Below are positions 1 to 11,739 of a stretch of DNA of 64,000 nucleotides, in pieces. Each line of letters starts with the position of its first letter. Position 1 is the stretch's first letter. The stretch comes from Actinostola sp. cb2023 (taxonomy: Eukaryota; Cnidaria; Anthozoa; Actiniaria; Actinostolidae): NCBI GenBank assembly GCA_033675265.1, contig JAUJYZ010000222.1, forward strand, positions 186,001 to 250,000. The letters run 5' to 3'. The translations under genes and the position numbers were made by a program. A model generated the notes under the pieces. That model saw nothing but the letters and a program-made list of their open reading frames with translations. It searched no databases and was not told the DNA's origin.

Positions 1-937
1 TGCATGCATGTCCGAAGCGCGTATTTCCAAAATGCGCTTCTTGTAGAGTATTTTATTGCCACTATTATTCTAAGTAACTATGAAATATCCGTACCCAAGA
101 TACTGCCATATCGTCACACCTTCTATCTAGGTTTTGCCATACACCTGCATTTCTGATATGTTTTCCGGTATCAGCTAGGGTTCATTTAATCAACAAAGTA
201 TTCTTAACATCATCTTTTCTGACATCTTTTCCTGCAGCCATAAACAAAGAGAAAGAGGGCTGTAAATGTACTAAGTGGACAATTATCCAGCAATAGTTGC
301 ATGGCTTCTGTTTTGATACCGAGAAAGAACTTTAAATGATGCTAAAAGATCCCAGTCTCAGTTTAGTTCATCGACCACTAGGACTGTTGTGACTAACGCC
401 ATGTAGAACTCGGTAAATAATTAACGTAGCATGAAAATGATAATGGCATTATAATTCATTCTCCGCCTTTGTTTAAAAATAAGGTTTTATTTATCTACAT
501 TTGGGAATGCATACGATTCCTTAAAATACTTTATCACGTATTTACACATTTTGTACAAAATCTAATTCTCTGATCTCGTGTATTATTCCACGAAATGTCC
601 ACCCTTTTTACAACAATGAGAACACGATATCCTTTGGTATCGTACACGCCATATTATTTACGAAAACTTTCAAAAGCTGTTTGATGTTCACTCGGACAAA
701 AGTATGCTAATTTGGAAAACACAATTCTTCTTGGTTGGTTGGAAATTCACTGTGGAATCGTCCAGCAATGTCGACTACACGTGGAGTCATCATTGTTAAC
801 GGTTGCCTTCAGTCAAAACAAGTGCTGTGTTGCGCTGTGTCTGCATGCCGATGCTGCGATGCATGATCAAGGTCATTGCAATGCTTGAAACCACGTTTTC
901 GTTCCACTGTCCTGCGCCAAAGATCTTGAAACCACTC
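1..937. other. 3' flank of HES-A, no gene seen
   Basis: AT-rich DNA downstream of the minus-strand HES-A stop codon. A minus-strand AATAAA near 487-492 could serve as its polyadenylation signal. I searched the plus strand for a WRPW-ending exon, since a convergent partner might be expected here, and found none. Confidence 0.5.
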
Positions 938-2664
938 TCACCAAATACATGGACGTCTCCAGTTGAAAGATTCGCTGTATACAGAGTGCGGATTTTGCCA
1001 CGATAACGGAAGAAGCTGTACTCCATCGTTCGGTATCAGCAAGGCTGGCATGCCGTTACTAAGAATCACTTGTGACGGTCCTGCAAGTCTTATTAAACCA
1101 CCGTCTTGTTGCGGAGACGATGGTGGCGAAGGAAGAGTTGACGGAAAACTCATCTCGTTAGCTTTTGCGGGTGGTATCGGAAAGGCGGGAAGTGACGGAT
1201 TTATTTTTGTGGGCAATCGAAGCATTTGGGACGAGCATACCACACCGTTGGCGCGTGGTCCAGTCCATTTCATGGTTTGTGTCTGCGAACAGTAGTAAGA
1301 TGACAGATGAGATAGTAGATGAGCCCTCAGTTCGTCTGATACGTTATCTAGAGACATGAGATAACGGGCCACTTCGGCAGCACATTCGTTGAAACCCGCA
1401 CGGTAATTAGCCATTGTTAACGAGTCTGAAATGAGAAACCAAGCAAACAATTTAGACCTAGACATTGCAGTTTGATGACTTTAACAGAAGAGCATGTGAA
1501 ATAATGCCAAATATTATTACAAATAAATGAACTGAACTGAAATTCCCAAGAACAAGTAAAATATTCTTAAATCATCATTTAGTCAATTGTTGTTGGTGCA
1601 TATCGTGAGTCGATAATTTATCATTATCAATGATTTATGGCAGCATTACATCACTGGTAAGATGACCCTAACGTTCCTTCAGGAATTCACAAACACGAAA
1701 TATTCTGTCTACCTAACATTTCCGATTGATTTGAACTTTCTTTAAACCCCAACACAAACCATGTTCCACCAATAGAAATTGTCACGTTTCTCAGAAAACT
1801 TTCGAGAACTTTGAAGTTAATTAACTGATTGAAACTTCTGAATTCCAAATGCCTGAAAGATGCTTGAGAACTGAGCTTTGTTGGTTTTTAATACAATATT
1901 AAACAGGTATAGGTTTTCTGATAGCCAATTATGAGGCCATTATCAGACATTTTTGCTGCTCAGAAAAAAAAGGATTACCAATCAATAGTGAGGACTTAGT
2001 TATGCTCCATATTGAACAAATAGGAAGCTTCAACATAGACTACTGTTTTGTGGTTCCACATTGAATCCATGTGATGACGTGGGATGGGATAACCACGTCT
2101 GAGCATGCACTTGAGCATATTTATACATGGGTAGGACACTGTCGTATTGTTGTTGGAAAAGACTTCAAAAAGCCAAAACAATGAAACTCACCTGAAGTTG
2201 TCTTGGATTGTTTGTCTCGACTTTCTCTGAGGTACTTGACTGTCATTTCTAGAATATCGGCTTTCTCCATCTTGGAATATCTGGATACCTTCAACAAATA
2301 CCAAAATAATAAGAATACAATGGTCTAGAACTTATTTAGTGCTCACAAACTTACATCTTTTTTCATGGCGTCTAACACGAGTGATTTGAGTTCGTTAAGA
2401 CTTTCGTTAATTCTTGCTCTTCTTAACTTTTCCATTTGGGGTTTCTTAGCCTAGAAGAAATCATAAATATGTTTATATGCGACTTTAAAAAAAATTGTAC
2501 AACTTTTAACAATGTTAAATAAAAGTACATTTCTCAGTTTGAATCTATTATTTCGATAATTATTCCGACGAAGATGTAAATTAATACTCAAGTATTACCT
2601 TTTTGGAATCCATTTTAAGGCTGTCTTTCGAAGGGCTGATATTTTTCACAAGTTCGGAGTTCAT
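938..2664 (-). CDS. hes: HES-A: HES/E(spl)-type bHLH-Orange repressor with altered C-terminus
   Basis: Predicted nuclear DNA-binding repressor of 248 aa. Exons on the minus strand are 2664-2599, 2450-2355, 2288-2192 and 1425-938, all with GT-AG borders and matching phases (0, 0, 1). The basic region has the HES-diagnostic proline ([14 protein letters not shown], about residues 24-37). Helix 2 reads [19 protein letters not shown]. The Orange domain (about 92-130) starts [17 protein letters not shown] proline/serine motif PSPPSSP lies near 185-191 and matches HES-C and HES-E. The family normally ends in WRPW, which recruits Groucho/TLE. Here the end reads WRRPCIW-stop, so the tetrapeptide is interrupted. 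A GTGAGA donor-like sequence overlaps the stop, so an alternative 3' exon is possible, but no WRPW exon was found within 938 bp. The start ATG lies about 140 bp downstream of a TATA box. Confidence 0.88.
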
Positions 2665-2805
2665 TTTGAGGTAAAAATGTACAATTTTGAAAGGAGATCC
2701 AGGAGGAAATCAGCGCGTGTGATCGCTATGGAAGTACAACAACCAACCGGTTACGACACGCTTGTACGCGGGGATGACTAACCCGAGTCGTGTGCCAAAG
2801 GAATC

Positions 2806-3438
2806 TTTTTATAGTACACACCGTGGGAAAACCCCTTGGTCGTGTGTCATCGCTTGGAGTTATTTACAAACACCTATTATCTTGCAAGTACTTCAACCGT
2901 CCACAGAAAATACTCTCAACCAGGACCGTGGGAATGGTCTACGCTGATTGGCTAAAAGCTCCAGAGGTCGGTGGGTCGAGTGATTATGACAGAGTTTTTA
3001 TCGTCAGTGGGCAGGAAGGGTCGTGAGAACAGTTAACGGTGATTGGTTGATGGCGCTATGCGGAGAGCTGTACTTAATTAGTCGTGAGTCCACAAACGCC
3101 TATAATGAGCGAGTAAAATGCCTCGCGACCAACCGCGCATCCAAATGAGCAAACCTCCATTTTGTTTAGAAGTTTATTGGTAACACATTCTAAAATAGAC
3201 GCCTAATATACCATAAAATGTCCCAAATTATGTTGACATAGGCATAACCCCCGTCAGCCAACGTTGACTTTGAAACAGCATGTTCTATCCTTTAGTTCTA
3301 CAGAGTAACTACGTATTGTGTCGCTGTTGTCATTAGCTTACCAATGCATTGTTCAGACATCGAGTGGAGACGTTTGCATAAAGAAAGGAACTCTAAGCAA
3401 AAGTTGGCTTGGATTAGACTTCTAGTGGATTTCCCACG
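2806..3438 (-). promoter_or_regulatory. HES-A promoter: TATA, CSL sites, CSL+CCAAT composites
   Basis: A minus-strand TATAAAA (2807-2813) is followed upstream by CGTGGGAA at 2822-2829. A forkhead-like TATTTACAAACACC starts at 2861. CGTGGGAA at 2927-2934 is followed 11 bp later by GATTGG (2946-2951). CGTGAGAA at 3022-3029 is again followed 11 bp later by GATTGG (3041-3046). An inverted site, TTCCCACG, lies at 3431-3438. YGTGRGAA is the CSL/Su(H) consensus and GATTGG is an inverted CCAAT box. HES-C and HES-E share the layout, so Notch control is the likely role (inference). Confidence 0.75.
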
Positions 3439-3449
3439 GTATATAGTCT

Positions 3450-4455
3450 GGTGTGTGATTACCCGTGAAGAACTGTGGCGAGGTGATGATGGCGACATGA
3501 AAAGTAACAGATATCGTCGCTGATGGACAGCAATCAACACCTTCTTCGCATCTCTTTCACACAAACATCTAATGAACCTGAGGAGGATAAAGTATGAATC
3601 GACGTTTAACTGATGCAACGAATGCTACGCTGTTATCTTCGACATTTTACATTTATTTCAACAGTTATTAAAGTCAGGCGACCCTTATTTTCCAAATCTC
3701 TCTCTTTCTATTTGTACACCAAGGTGGCATTATTCACGAGTGATGGATTTTAAAGTTCCACAGACTTGTACTTGTACATGACTCCCGGGTGGCCATAACG
3801 TTGCATAACAAACCGGGTCATGAGATCATGCGAGACTTGCCTCAACACATTCCAATACACTAAAATCTCAGAAATCATGATAGTTATCGATTCATTGAAA
3901 ACTAGCCAAATGTGATACACTGTGATAAGCACTGAGTGCAGGAATTTGACTCGTAATTCTAAATTTGCACCAAATAATTAGTTGTCTTGGTTGTCATGGT
4001 TCAGAAACCGCAAGCTATGCGCAAATAACCCCGTCACTACCCCCAGTAAGTCTCCAATTGTGACATGTATGCCAATGAATAACACTAGCTATGAGAGAAG
4101 AAATGTTTGGCCATATGTTGTGAGGATATATTCTTTTAACGCTGCAGTTTTGAAATAATTATCTTGGTGCTATGTTAATTACTTGAATGCCTCTTTAATA
4201 GTGTCGTGATGGAATCTTGCAATGACAAGCGTGACGGGTCACCCTTTGTAACGGCGCATCTCAGACTAAAACAATACCTCATCACGTACAAGTCGGTAAC
4301 CCGATGTTTCTTCTGTAGTTGGAATCACTGAAAATGTCCCCTCTCCCTTATGTATATTGCATGCTCAAAAACGAACCCCACTCTCCCTGCTTCCTTGGTA
4401 ACCCAGGGACAGCGCCCCTTTTCTCCCGCCTCCCTTTCCCTCAGCCCCAGTGAGT
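3450..4455. other. Intergenic, no gene seen
   Basis: No open frame with family resemblance and no spliceable bHLH exon on either strand. The interval separates the HES-A upstream region from a minisatellite. Confidence 0.5.
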
Positions 4456-4763
4456 GGCCCCTGGGTGTCTGAGGAACCCCCTGGATTTCAGAGATGCCCC
4501 TGGGTTTCTGAGGAACCCCCTGGATTTCAGAGGAGCCCCTGGTTTTCAGAGGAGCCCCTGGGTTTCTGAGGAACCCCCTGGATTTCAGAGGAGCCCCTGG
4601 GTTTCTAAGGAACCCCCTGGTTTTCTGAGATGCCCCTGGTTTTCTAAGGAACCCCCTGGTTTTCTGAGATGCCCCTGGTTTTCTAAGGAACCCCCTGGTT
4701 TTCTGAGATGCCCCTGGATTTCTGAGGAGCCCCTGGTTTTCTGAGAGACTCTGGTTTTCTGAA
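4456..4763. repeat. Imperfect minisatellite, CCCCTGG(A/G/T)TTTCTGAGG type
   Basis: About 17 imperfect units of 18-21 bp built on CCCCTGG-TTTCTGAG(G/A). The unit lengths are mostly multiples of three, so frames stay open on both strands and give proline/glycine-rich pseudo-proteins. These are products of the repeat, not genes. Confidence 0.85.
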
Positions 4764-6213
4764 GATGCTCTCCCTGCACGACAAATCACTCAAAATTGCT
4801 TTTCAGTAACGAAGCTTCAGAAATATGTATAGCAATGCCCCAGAGGTAATTATTTAAATACTGGCAACACTTCGGTCAAAAAGCTTGGGGTTTTTCCGGC
4901 AATATCTTTAACCTGCCCTTACCGTAATTGGTCCTGAAGGAACTGATAAAATCAGGTGATAAACTATTTTGACCTATGTTGCGTCAAGACGTAACATTTG
5001 GGCTTAGATTAATCCCTGATACTGGCTCGAGTAGGATAGCAATGCATGTACATATTTGGAAATATCTCTATTCATGAAGTTATATGACAATATTAGTTTT
5101 ATATTGAGACTAAGACAGTTCAATATGGCAAGGATAGGCGTTGCGGCCCGTGCAACTGCCCTTATATTCTAGCGTACCATATACCACAATGAAGTGCAGT
5201 TAATAATAAAAATAAAAATAATTTATACAGAGCAAATATCCATGCAATGTACAAATGCGCTGGGATTTGATATAATATAAAAATAGTGTAAAAATGTGTT
5301 GTGCCGGTATGCTGTCATGCTATTATATTACAATGTGCCCAGATTCAAAGTTACCAAAAGTTTATGTCACTTTGTTTTCAACAGTTCATCTAATTTCCTA
5401 TTGAGTTCACTTGTGTTTGTGATTTGGAAAGTCGGTGCAGACCCCGAGTCTCCAAACTGAAAGCATAAGATTAATTTGCCGAATCATTTGACACACAATC
5501 AGTGATAAATCACCGGATGTTTTTCAGTGTTGAACACGAGTGTGAAAAAGGTACCAGCTTCTTCACACCACCGCCCGTCACTAATTACCGAGGTTGGGTC
5601 CGGTCGTGCTTTATAGAAGGTCAGTTATTAACTGCACTTAAAATTAACGAAATCGTATAAGCTCATCTGTCAGTGGAAATACGAGGAAAGACAGCCAGTG
5701 AAATCGAAAAGCACAATTTACTGAGGCCATTCTTTTTTTTTTCAGCTGACACAAATCCAAGCATAAAGCAGATGCAAATCTTGAGTGCAAATGAGAGTGG
5801 TAGTATCACTTTCCTGAACCATCCGGATCCAATGAACCACACAGTCTAATCACACAGACCGCACGCGCTAAGACCTTGTATCTTGTATCTTGTATCTTGT
5901 ACCTTGTATCTTGTATCCCCTAATCCATGTTGGTAAGGGCCATGACTCTCTCCATTCTTATCAACACCAGTTCATGATGGTCTGATCAGTGGTCTGATCG
6001 CAGGGTGACCACATGACGCTCCCCCAAGAAGGCCACCACCAGTTATCAGTAAATCAATCGGTTTTAACGTTTTTCTGCTTGTTATCGTCCTCTTCCGTGC
6101 CGGAAATTAGCATTATGACGATTTATCTCAATCGTGAGATTTGAATTGGTAATCTTAAGTAAGTGGTTGAGACATACTTTAGCTCCTTCCGTTAGGTTGA
6201 AATCACGCTATGT
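4764..6213. other. Intergenic; short TTGTATC repeat at 5873-5918
   Basis: No gene recognised. It contains a run of (TTGTATC)n heptamers with one variant unit. A short stretch near 5565-5585 resembles the universal 3' end of small-subunit rRNA but does not extend (see rejected items). Confidence 0.5.
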
Positions 6214-8495
6214 TGAATAACAAAAGGTTTTAAAAAGTCATCTAGAACAAAGGAAAAGTTATATAGAAGATTCTTAAAAAAGCCAACTGAAAATAACAGG
6301 GTTAAATATAAAGTTTATCGTAACAAACTAAATCATCTGATAAGAATTGCTAAGAAAAATTACTTCAATAATAAAATTCATGATGCACAAAATGATCCTA
6401 AATCAACATGGCAAACCATAAACGAGCTGATTGGTAAAAAAAATAAAAATAAGACACTACCTACTTCATTTAAGTACGAAAATAAAGATATTGATGATTC
6501 TAAAGAAATAGCAAATCAATTCAATAATTTTTTTGTGAATGTTGGACCAAATTTAGCAAAATCATTTAGCAATTCCAATGAATTTGTGAAATATTTAAAA
6601 GGAAACTACAGAGATTCAATGTTCCTAAAAGAAACAACTACTGATGAAATTATAAAAATAATTCAACATAAAAAAAACAAAAACAGCTGTGGAATAGATG
6701 AAATAAATATCAAAGTCATTAAGTTTGTTGCACCATTAATTGCACTCCCCCTATCTCATATATTTAACAATTCATTTATATCAGGTCAGGTTCCCGATGA
6801 ATTAAAAATAGCCTTGGTTTCCCCTGTATACAAGGCTTCTGATAAGAATGATTTCTCAAATTATAGACCAATATCTGTGCTACCATGTTTCTCAAAAATT
6901 CTAGAAAGAATAATGTATAATAGAATGATTGATTTCATTGAAAAATATAAGATATTGTCTGATCATCAATATGGTTTTCGAGCTAAACGTTCAACTAATC
7001 ATGCCATAATAGAACTTGTCGATAAGATAACAAATTCAATTGAAAAAAATGAATTAACAGTTGGAATTTTTTTAGATTTATCTAAAGCATTTGATACTGT
7101 TAATCATTCAATTCTCTTAAAAAAATTAAACTTCTATGGATTACGTGGCAAATGCCATGATTGGATTAGAAATTACTTGACAAATAGGAAACAAATAGTG
7201 AAATATAATAATATTAAATCGGATGAAATGACAATAACCTGTGGTGTCCCACAAGGATCGATACTTGGACCACTTTTATTTTTGATTTACATAAATGATT
7301 TACCAAATTCCAGTAATAAATTATCATCAATTATATTTGCAGATGATACTAATTTGTTTTACTCTGGAAAAGAAATCGTACAAATTCAAAATCAAATAAA
7401 TGAAGAACTTAAAAACGTCCAAGAATGGCTAAAACTAAATCAATTGACACTAAATATAAAAAAATCAAATTTTATCATCTTTAAGTCAAATCGGAAGAAA
7501 AATTCAATAGAACTAAAACTAAAAATAAATGACGAAAATATTATGAGAAAACAGCAAACCAAATTTCTCGGACTGATAATAGATGAACATTTAACATGGA
7601 AAGATCATATTAACTATATTTCCAAAAAGATCACAAAAACTATTGGAATCCTATGCAGAATTCGCTTTTTATAAAACAGCCCCAACTGAAATTAATATAT
7701 AACACATTAATTTACCCCTACTTATATTATGGAAATATTGTCTGGGCAAATAATTATCCAACTAGGCTTGAGAAACTTTTAAAATTACAAAAAAAGGCTT
7801 TAAGGATTATGTCATTTTCTGCCTACACTGCCCCATCTCTCCCTCTCTCAAAAATATGAAACTGTTGAACATTCACCAAATAAATGATTTTCTAATATCA
7901 GCCTTCAGTTTTGAATTATCTCATAAAATCCTTCCACCTTATTTTGATGACGTTTTTAGAGAAAATAATAAAATACATGAACATAATACCCGAAAAAATA
8001 GTGATATACACAAGAGATGCAATAGAACTAATTACGGAAAATACTCTACGAGAAATAAAATAACAAATATATGGAACACTATTCCACTCGAAATAAGAAA
8101 ATCTGTCTCCCTCTCAGTCTTCAAAAAGAAGATGAAACACTTTCTTTTAACCCATGAACAATGATATAAGAATGATTAAAAATAAATTATATATACCTAA
8201 AGACTTCTGATTTAAAAAAAAAAAAAAAAACTGATTACTTATAATACATATCTATATATCTATATTAATCCATGTAGTATTGAGTACTAGCAAAATGAAA
8301 ATTCTATCAAAATGCATATATCTGATACCATAGATTGTTAATTATATTTTAGTTATTGTTAACGGGGAGCTTCCTTGTAAAAGCCCATAAGGGTTTCTTA
8401 GCTCTCCACCCATATTACATATATATAGCCAATTAATCTACAGTTTTGAAAATTGTAAATATTGAAATATGGGAAATAAAACATTAAAACATTAT
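6214..8495 (+). mobile_element. 5'-truncated CR1/L2/Jockey-group non-LTR retrotransposon
   Basis: Homology starts abruptly after a TGA at 6214-6216, in the linker upstream of the reverse transcriptase. It runs through the RT and C-terminal region. A poly(A) run follows at about 8214-8230, then a 3' tail ending near GGGAAATAAAACATTAAAAC (about 8471-8490). Loss of the 5' end fits incomplete target-primed reverse transcription. The DNA is much richer in A/T than its surroundings. I could not define target-site duplications. The exact clade within the CR1/L2/Jockey group cannot be settled by eye. Confidence 0.85.
6217..8164 (+). pseudogene. Broken ORF2 reverse transcriptase of the non-LTR element
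   Basis: The reading runs from ITKGFKKSSR (6217) through a linker to recognisable RT blocks: NYRPISVLPCFSKILERIM, QYGFRAKRSTNHAI, FLDLSKAFDTVNHSIL, GVPQGSILGPLLFLIYINDL and the catalytic FADDTN. The frame is continuous to a stop at 7672-7674. It then continues after one shift near 7660-7674 (YPYLYYGNIVWANNY, LEKLLKLQKKALRIM) and a second near 7840-7855 (MKLLNIHQINDFLIS, NIWNTIPLEIRKS). The endonuclease domain is missing altogether. The copy is dead: truncated at the 5' end and frameshifted twice. The RT core itself is intact, which suggests a fairly recent insertion. Confidence 0.88.
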
Positions 8496-9041
8496 GTTCT
8501 GAATTCTCATTAGGGAATTTAAGAATTGCAAAATCTATGACGGTGACGCCAACCGGAAGTGTAAATAACTTCTGCTCGGGGTTTTGTACATTAATAATGA
8601 GGGATTTAGTTTAATACTGAGATATTTAGTCCAAGCCTTTTATCACTGGTTGGTAAAAATTGCAATGAGTGCAGTGCTGTAATTCTGAGATGTTGTATCA
8701 GAATCATATGGCTTAGAAGTGAATGCTGGTTATGTGCTGACAATCAGTATTTAAATCACAATTGTTTCTATAAGGACTAATTACAAAATGTGAACATTTT
8801 CACGTACTTGTTTGCATATCACACTTCACTTCCTTCCATAGAAAATAGGTCTGATTTGAATAATTTGCCAACACAAAACCAGCATTCACTTCGGTCTTGG
8901 CTTGACGCTTGTTGCTTTGAACGCGACAACGGTTTTTGAAATAGGTGTATATGAACATGCGCTCGCCATCATGGTTTTCACTACAACACAATACAAACGC
9001 AGGAATTCTTAATTGTTGTTTTATTTTTTAGCATGTGCTCG
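8496..9041. other. Intergenic, no gene seen
   Basis: Nothing recognisable between the retroelement 3' end and the hairpin repeat at 9042. Confidence 0.45.
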
Positions 9042-9150
9042 TGTAAAAAAGCGCTCAATTTACTGACGTTTTGGACATTAGTCCTCTTTTCAGTACTCCG
9101 ACGAAGCGGACTAACGTTCGATACGTCAATAAATTCAGCGCTTTTTTACA
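9042..9150. repeat. Foldback MITE-like hairpin (109 bp)
   Basis: The segment begins TGTAAAAAAGCGCT and ends AGCGCTTTTTTACA. The two halves are near-perfect reverse complements of about 50 bp each with almost no loop, including the pair TGACGTTTTGGACATTAGTC / GACTAACGTTCGATACGTCA. This is typical of cnidarian foldback MITEs. No coding content. Confidence 0.8.
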
Positions 9151-10817
9151 TGGTGATAAAGTTTCATTCTGCACACTTGTTTGTTTGTTATTACACCGAC
9201 ACAGTCTCTGCTGATGCTGCTTCCATCGCTGGTAAACCAGCCCACAGATAGGACGCACGTGTGCTTGTGGTGGCACTGATAGATAGGAAATTGAACGCTC
9301 ATGATCTCAAAGTACCAGAAAGGATATAAACTGGAGGTAGATCAGGTGCAATAGCTTGGCGACATTGTGAGTGTTTTTTGCATGGATCATATAGCTGGAT
9401 AGAACCATGTGCAGATGAAGCATGTTTATTCAAACTCTCCTCAAGTTAAACAAATAATTATACTCTTCAAGAAAAGAACATACCTGTGTAGTTTGTACAA
9501 TAGACAACTGAAACATGTTATCTGCGTTACTTTTTTGGAAGAGCTCTTCAACTGATTACAAGAACAAGCGCACAGTTATCTCCGCTACAATTTCCAAAAG
9601 ATCTGTGCATCATTCTTAGAGAGAGTATATTACATCATCATGTCAGGACGATTAATTTCATACTTTATTAATACTGATTTAGATAATTATCGTGTTTATG
9701 ACTTCAAGTGGTTTCTAATGTAAGAACTTGTTAGTGACAGGACTGATCGTAAATGGTACAATTTATAACTATATTTTTGGATTAGATTCTCAGAATTTTA
9801 AGATAGTTTTTTTGTTCTTCCATGGATCACCAAGATCGCGGAATTATATTTCATGATAATTTATGCCATGCGTAGGGACCACGCCCGATCCTACAACTAA
9901 CCCTTTCATGTCCACTTATTCAAAGCAAATGTCTTGTATAAGCACCTCGTTATTGCTTCATTAGAAAGTCAAATGCCAACCCAATTACCTACCCACTGGC
10001 TTCCTTTCAAGGGCGTATGGCCCGCCCCACTGGAGCCATTTCGTTGAAATCTCTAAATTACTACCATCCCAGCTATTTTAGCAAACATTAAAAGATTGCA
10101 CTTCTCAGTCAATGTGAAGAAAGAAATGTAACCAGTTACACTCTCTACGAAGAGATGATTTGTGTAATTGTATTCAGCATTCCTAACAATTCAGGCAATA
10201 TCTAACGTTGGCCTATGGCTCTGCCTTTACGCGGATGGACGTGCGTGCGGGCAGAAAGTGTCAAAAATAAATGACCATGTGCTGTATATATATGTAAGCA
10301 ATTAAAGTGTGCCAAGGGTCAATAATCGAACGTATCGTACTCCTCAAGCGAGACACCGCAAGGTTCAGCATTTTTACCTGAACTACTCAATACACATGTA
10401 TTATGAAGTGTTTCCAGGGGGAGGGCGTGGGGGGCTTCCCTATAATCGGCTGGTAGGGATGATCGTCGTGTTATCATTTTTTAGGGGTTAAAATCGGCGA
10501 TTTATTAAGGATTGTTCAAGCGGTAATTTTAAACCATGAGGTATCTTTAGGGTGTGCAAATTTTGACTGCTTGGTATTTTTAGGGTATTTTTCTAGGCCA
10601 TATCCGACAGTCATCCCTATCCTTTTCACCCTGAAGACCCCTACTCCCCCTCCCCCTTATATAGAATGGCAGGTCCAGACGCACATCTCATAAGAGTATT
10701 TCTTTTATAAACACAGTCTTATATTATAAGCCAATGAAAGGTAAAATTATGCTCCAAGAATTTTGAGGTCCGAATATATGAGCTCCTGCAGTGCTACCAA
10801 GTAATCCGGCATACATA
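9151..10817. other. Intergenic, no gene seen
   Basis: Only short non-conserved frames. No splice-consistent exons recognised. Confidence 0.45.
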
Positions 10818-11042
<225 letters not shown>

Positions 11043-11156
11043 ATGTACAACAAGTTCATTCATTCATTGACCATTAGTGACCTAGTTTTCACTGTGTGCA
11101 AGCATAACCGCAGTCTCAAAGGTGCCACTTAATAACAAGACAAACGCTCTATCAAA

Positions 11157-11452
11157 TATCCCGCTCAGTCTGCTGCACGTGAAGGCATTTCTCAGTGTTC
11201 GTTGCATACATGTGCTTATGCTTCCGTCTATATCCCGCTCAGTCTGCTGCACGTGAAGGCATTTCTCAGTGTTCGTTGCATACATGTGCTTATGCTTCCG
11301 TCTATATCCCGCTCAGTCTGCTGCACGTGAAGGCATTTCTCAGTGTTCGTTGCATACATGTGCTTATGCTTCCGTCTATATCCCGCTCAGTCTGCTGCAC
11401 GTGAAGGCATTTCTCAGTGTTCGTTGCATACATGTGCTTATGCTTCCGTCTA
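11157..11452. repeat. 74-bp minisatellite, four copies
   Basis: Four head-to-tail units begin at 11157, 11231, 11305 and 11379. Each runs from TATCCCGCTCAGTCTGC to TTATGCTTCCGTCTA and appears identical by eye. Near-perfect identity implies very recent amplification. A period of 74 is not a multiple of three, so overlapping short frames are artefacts. Confidence 0.95.
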
Positions 11453-11689
11453 TTCGTGCAAATCACGCTCGTGTTTGCCGCGTCTCTCGTACTGGTTAGA
11501 AATCAGGCACAGGATATTCAAAGTGGATAGTGTACTATTTACTTTCGTTTATACGTGTTTATTAATGATTTTACATCGGTGGGGGCTGCAGGTGGAAGTC
11601 GGTGCGCGGGCTTGTAAGTATAACGCAAAGTAAAGAACAAAGAAACAACAAAGAAACGTTTCACAAATATTGAAAAAACAAAGCAGTGG

Positions 11690-11739
11690 AATGCACCCTT
11701 GCATGCACGGAACCAATGCACCCTTGCATGCACGGAACC
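11690..11739. repeat. 25-bp direct duplication
   Basis: AATGCACCCTTGCATGCACG plus GAACC occurs twice in perfect tandem (11690-11714 and 11715-11739). The unit itself contains the palindrome TGCATGCA. Confidence 0.9.

Noticed and set aside
3431..3620. TTCCCACGG next to TATATAG read as the promoter of a sixth, plus-strand HES gene
   Set aside because: No bHLH exon follows in the next 1.5 kb. The site is better explained as the distal inverted CSL site of HES-A, matching HES-C and HES-E.
4325..4789. Long proline/glycine-rich open frames on both strands
   Set aside because: They are translations of the 18-21 bp minisatellite; both strands are open because unit lengths are multiples of three.
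5560..5610. CACCGCCCGTCACTA resembling the 3' end of small-subunit rRNA
   Set aside because: The match covers about 15 bases with one extra base before it, and neighbouring rRNA helices are absent. Likely chance or a tiny relic.
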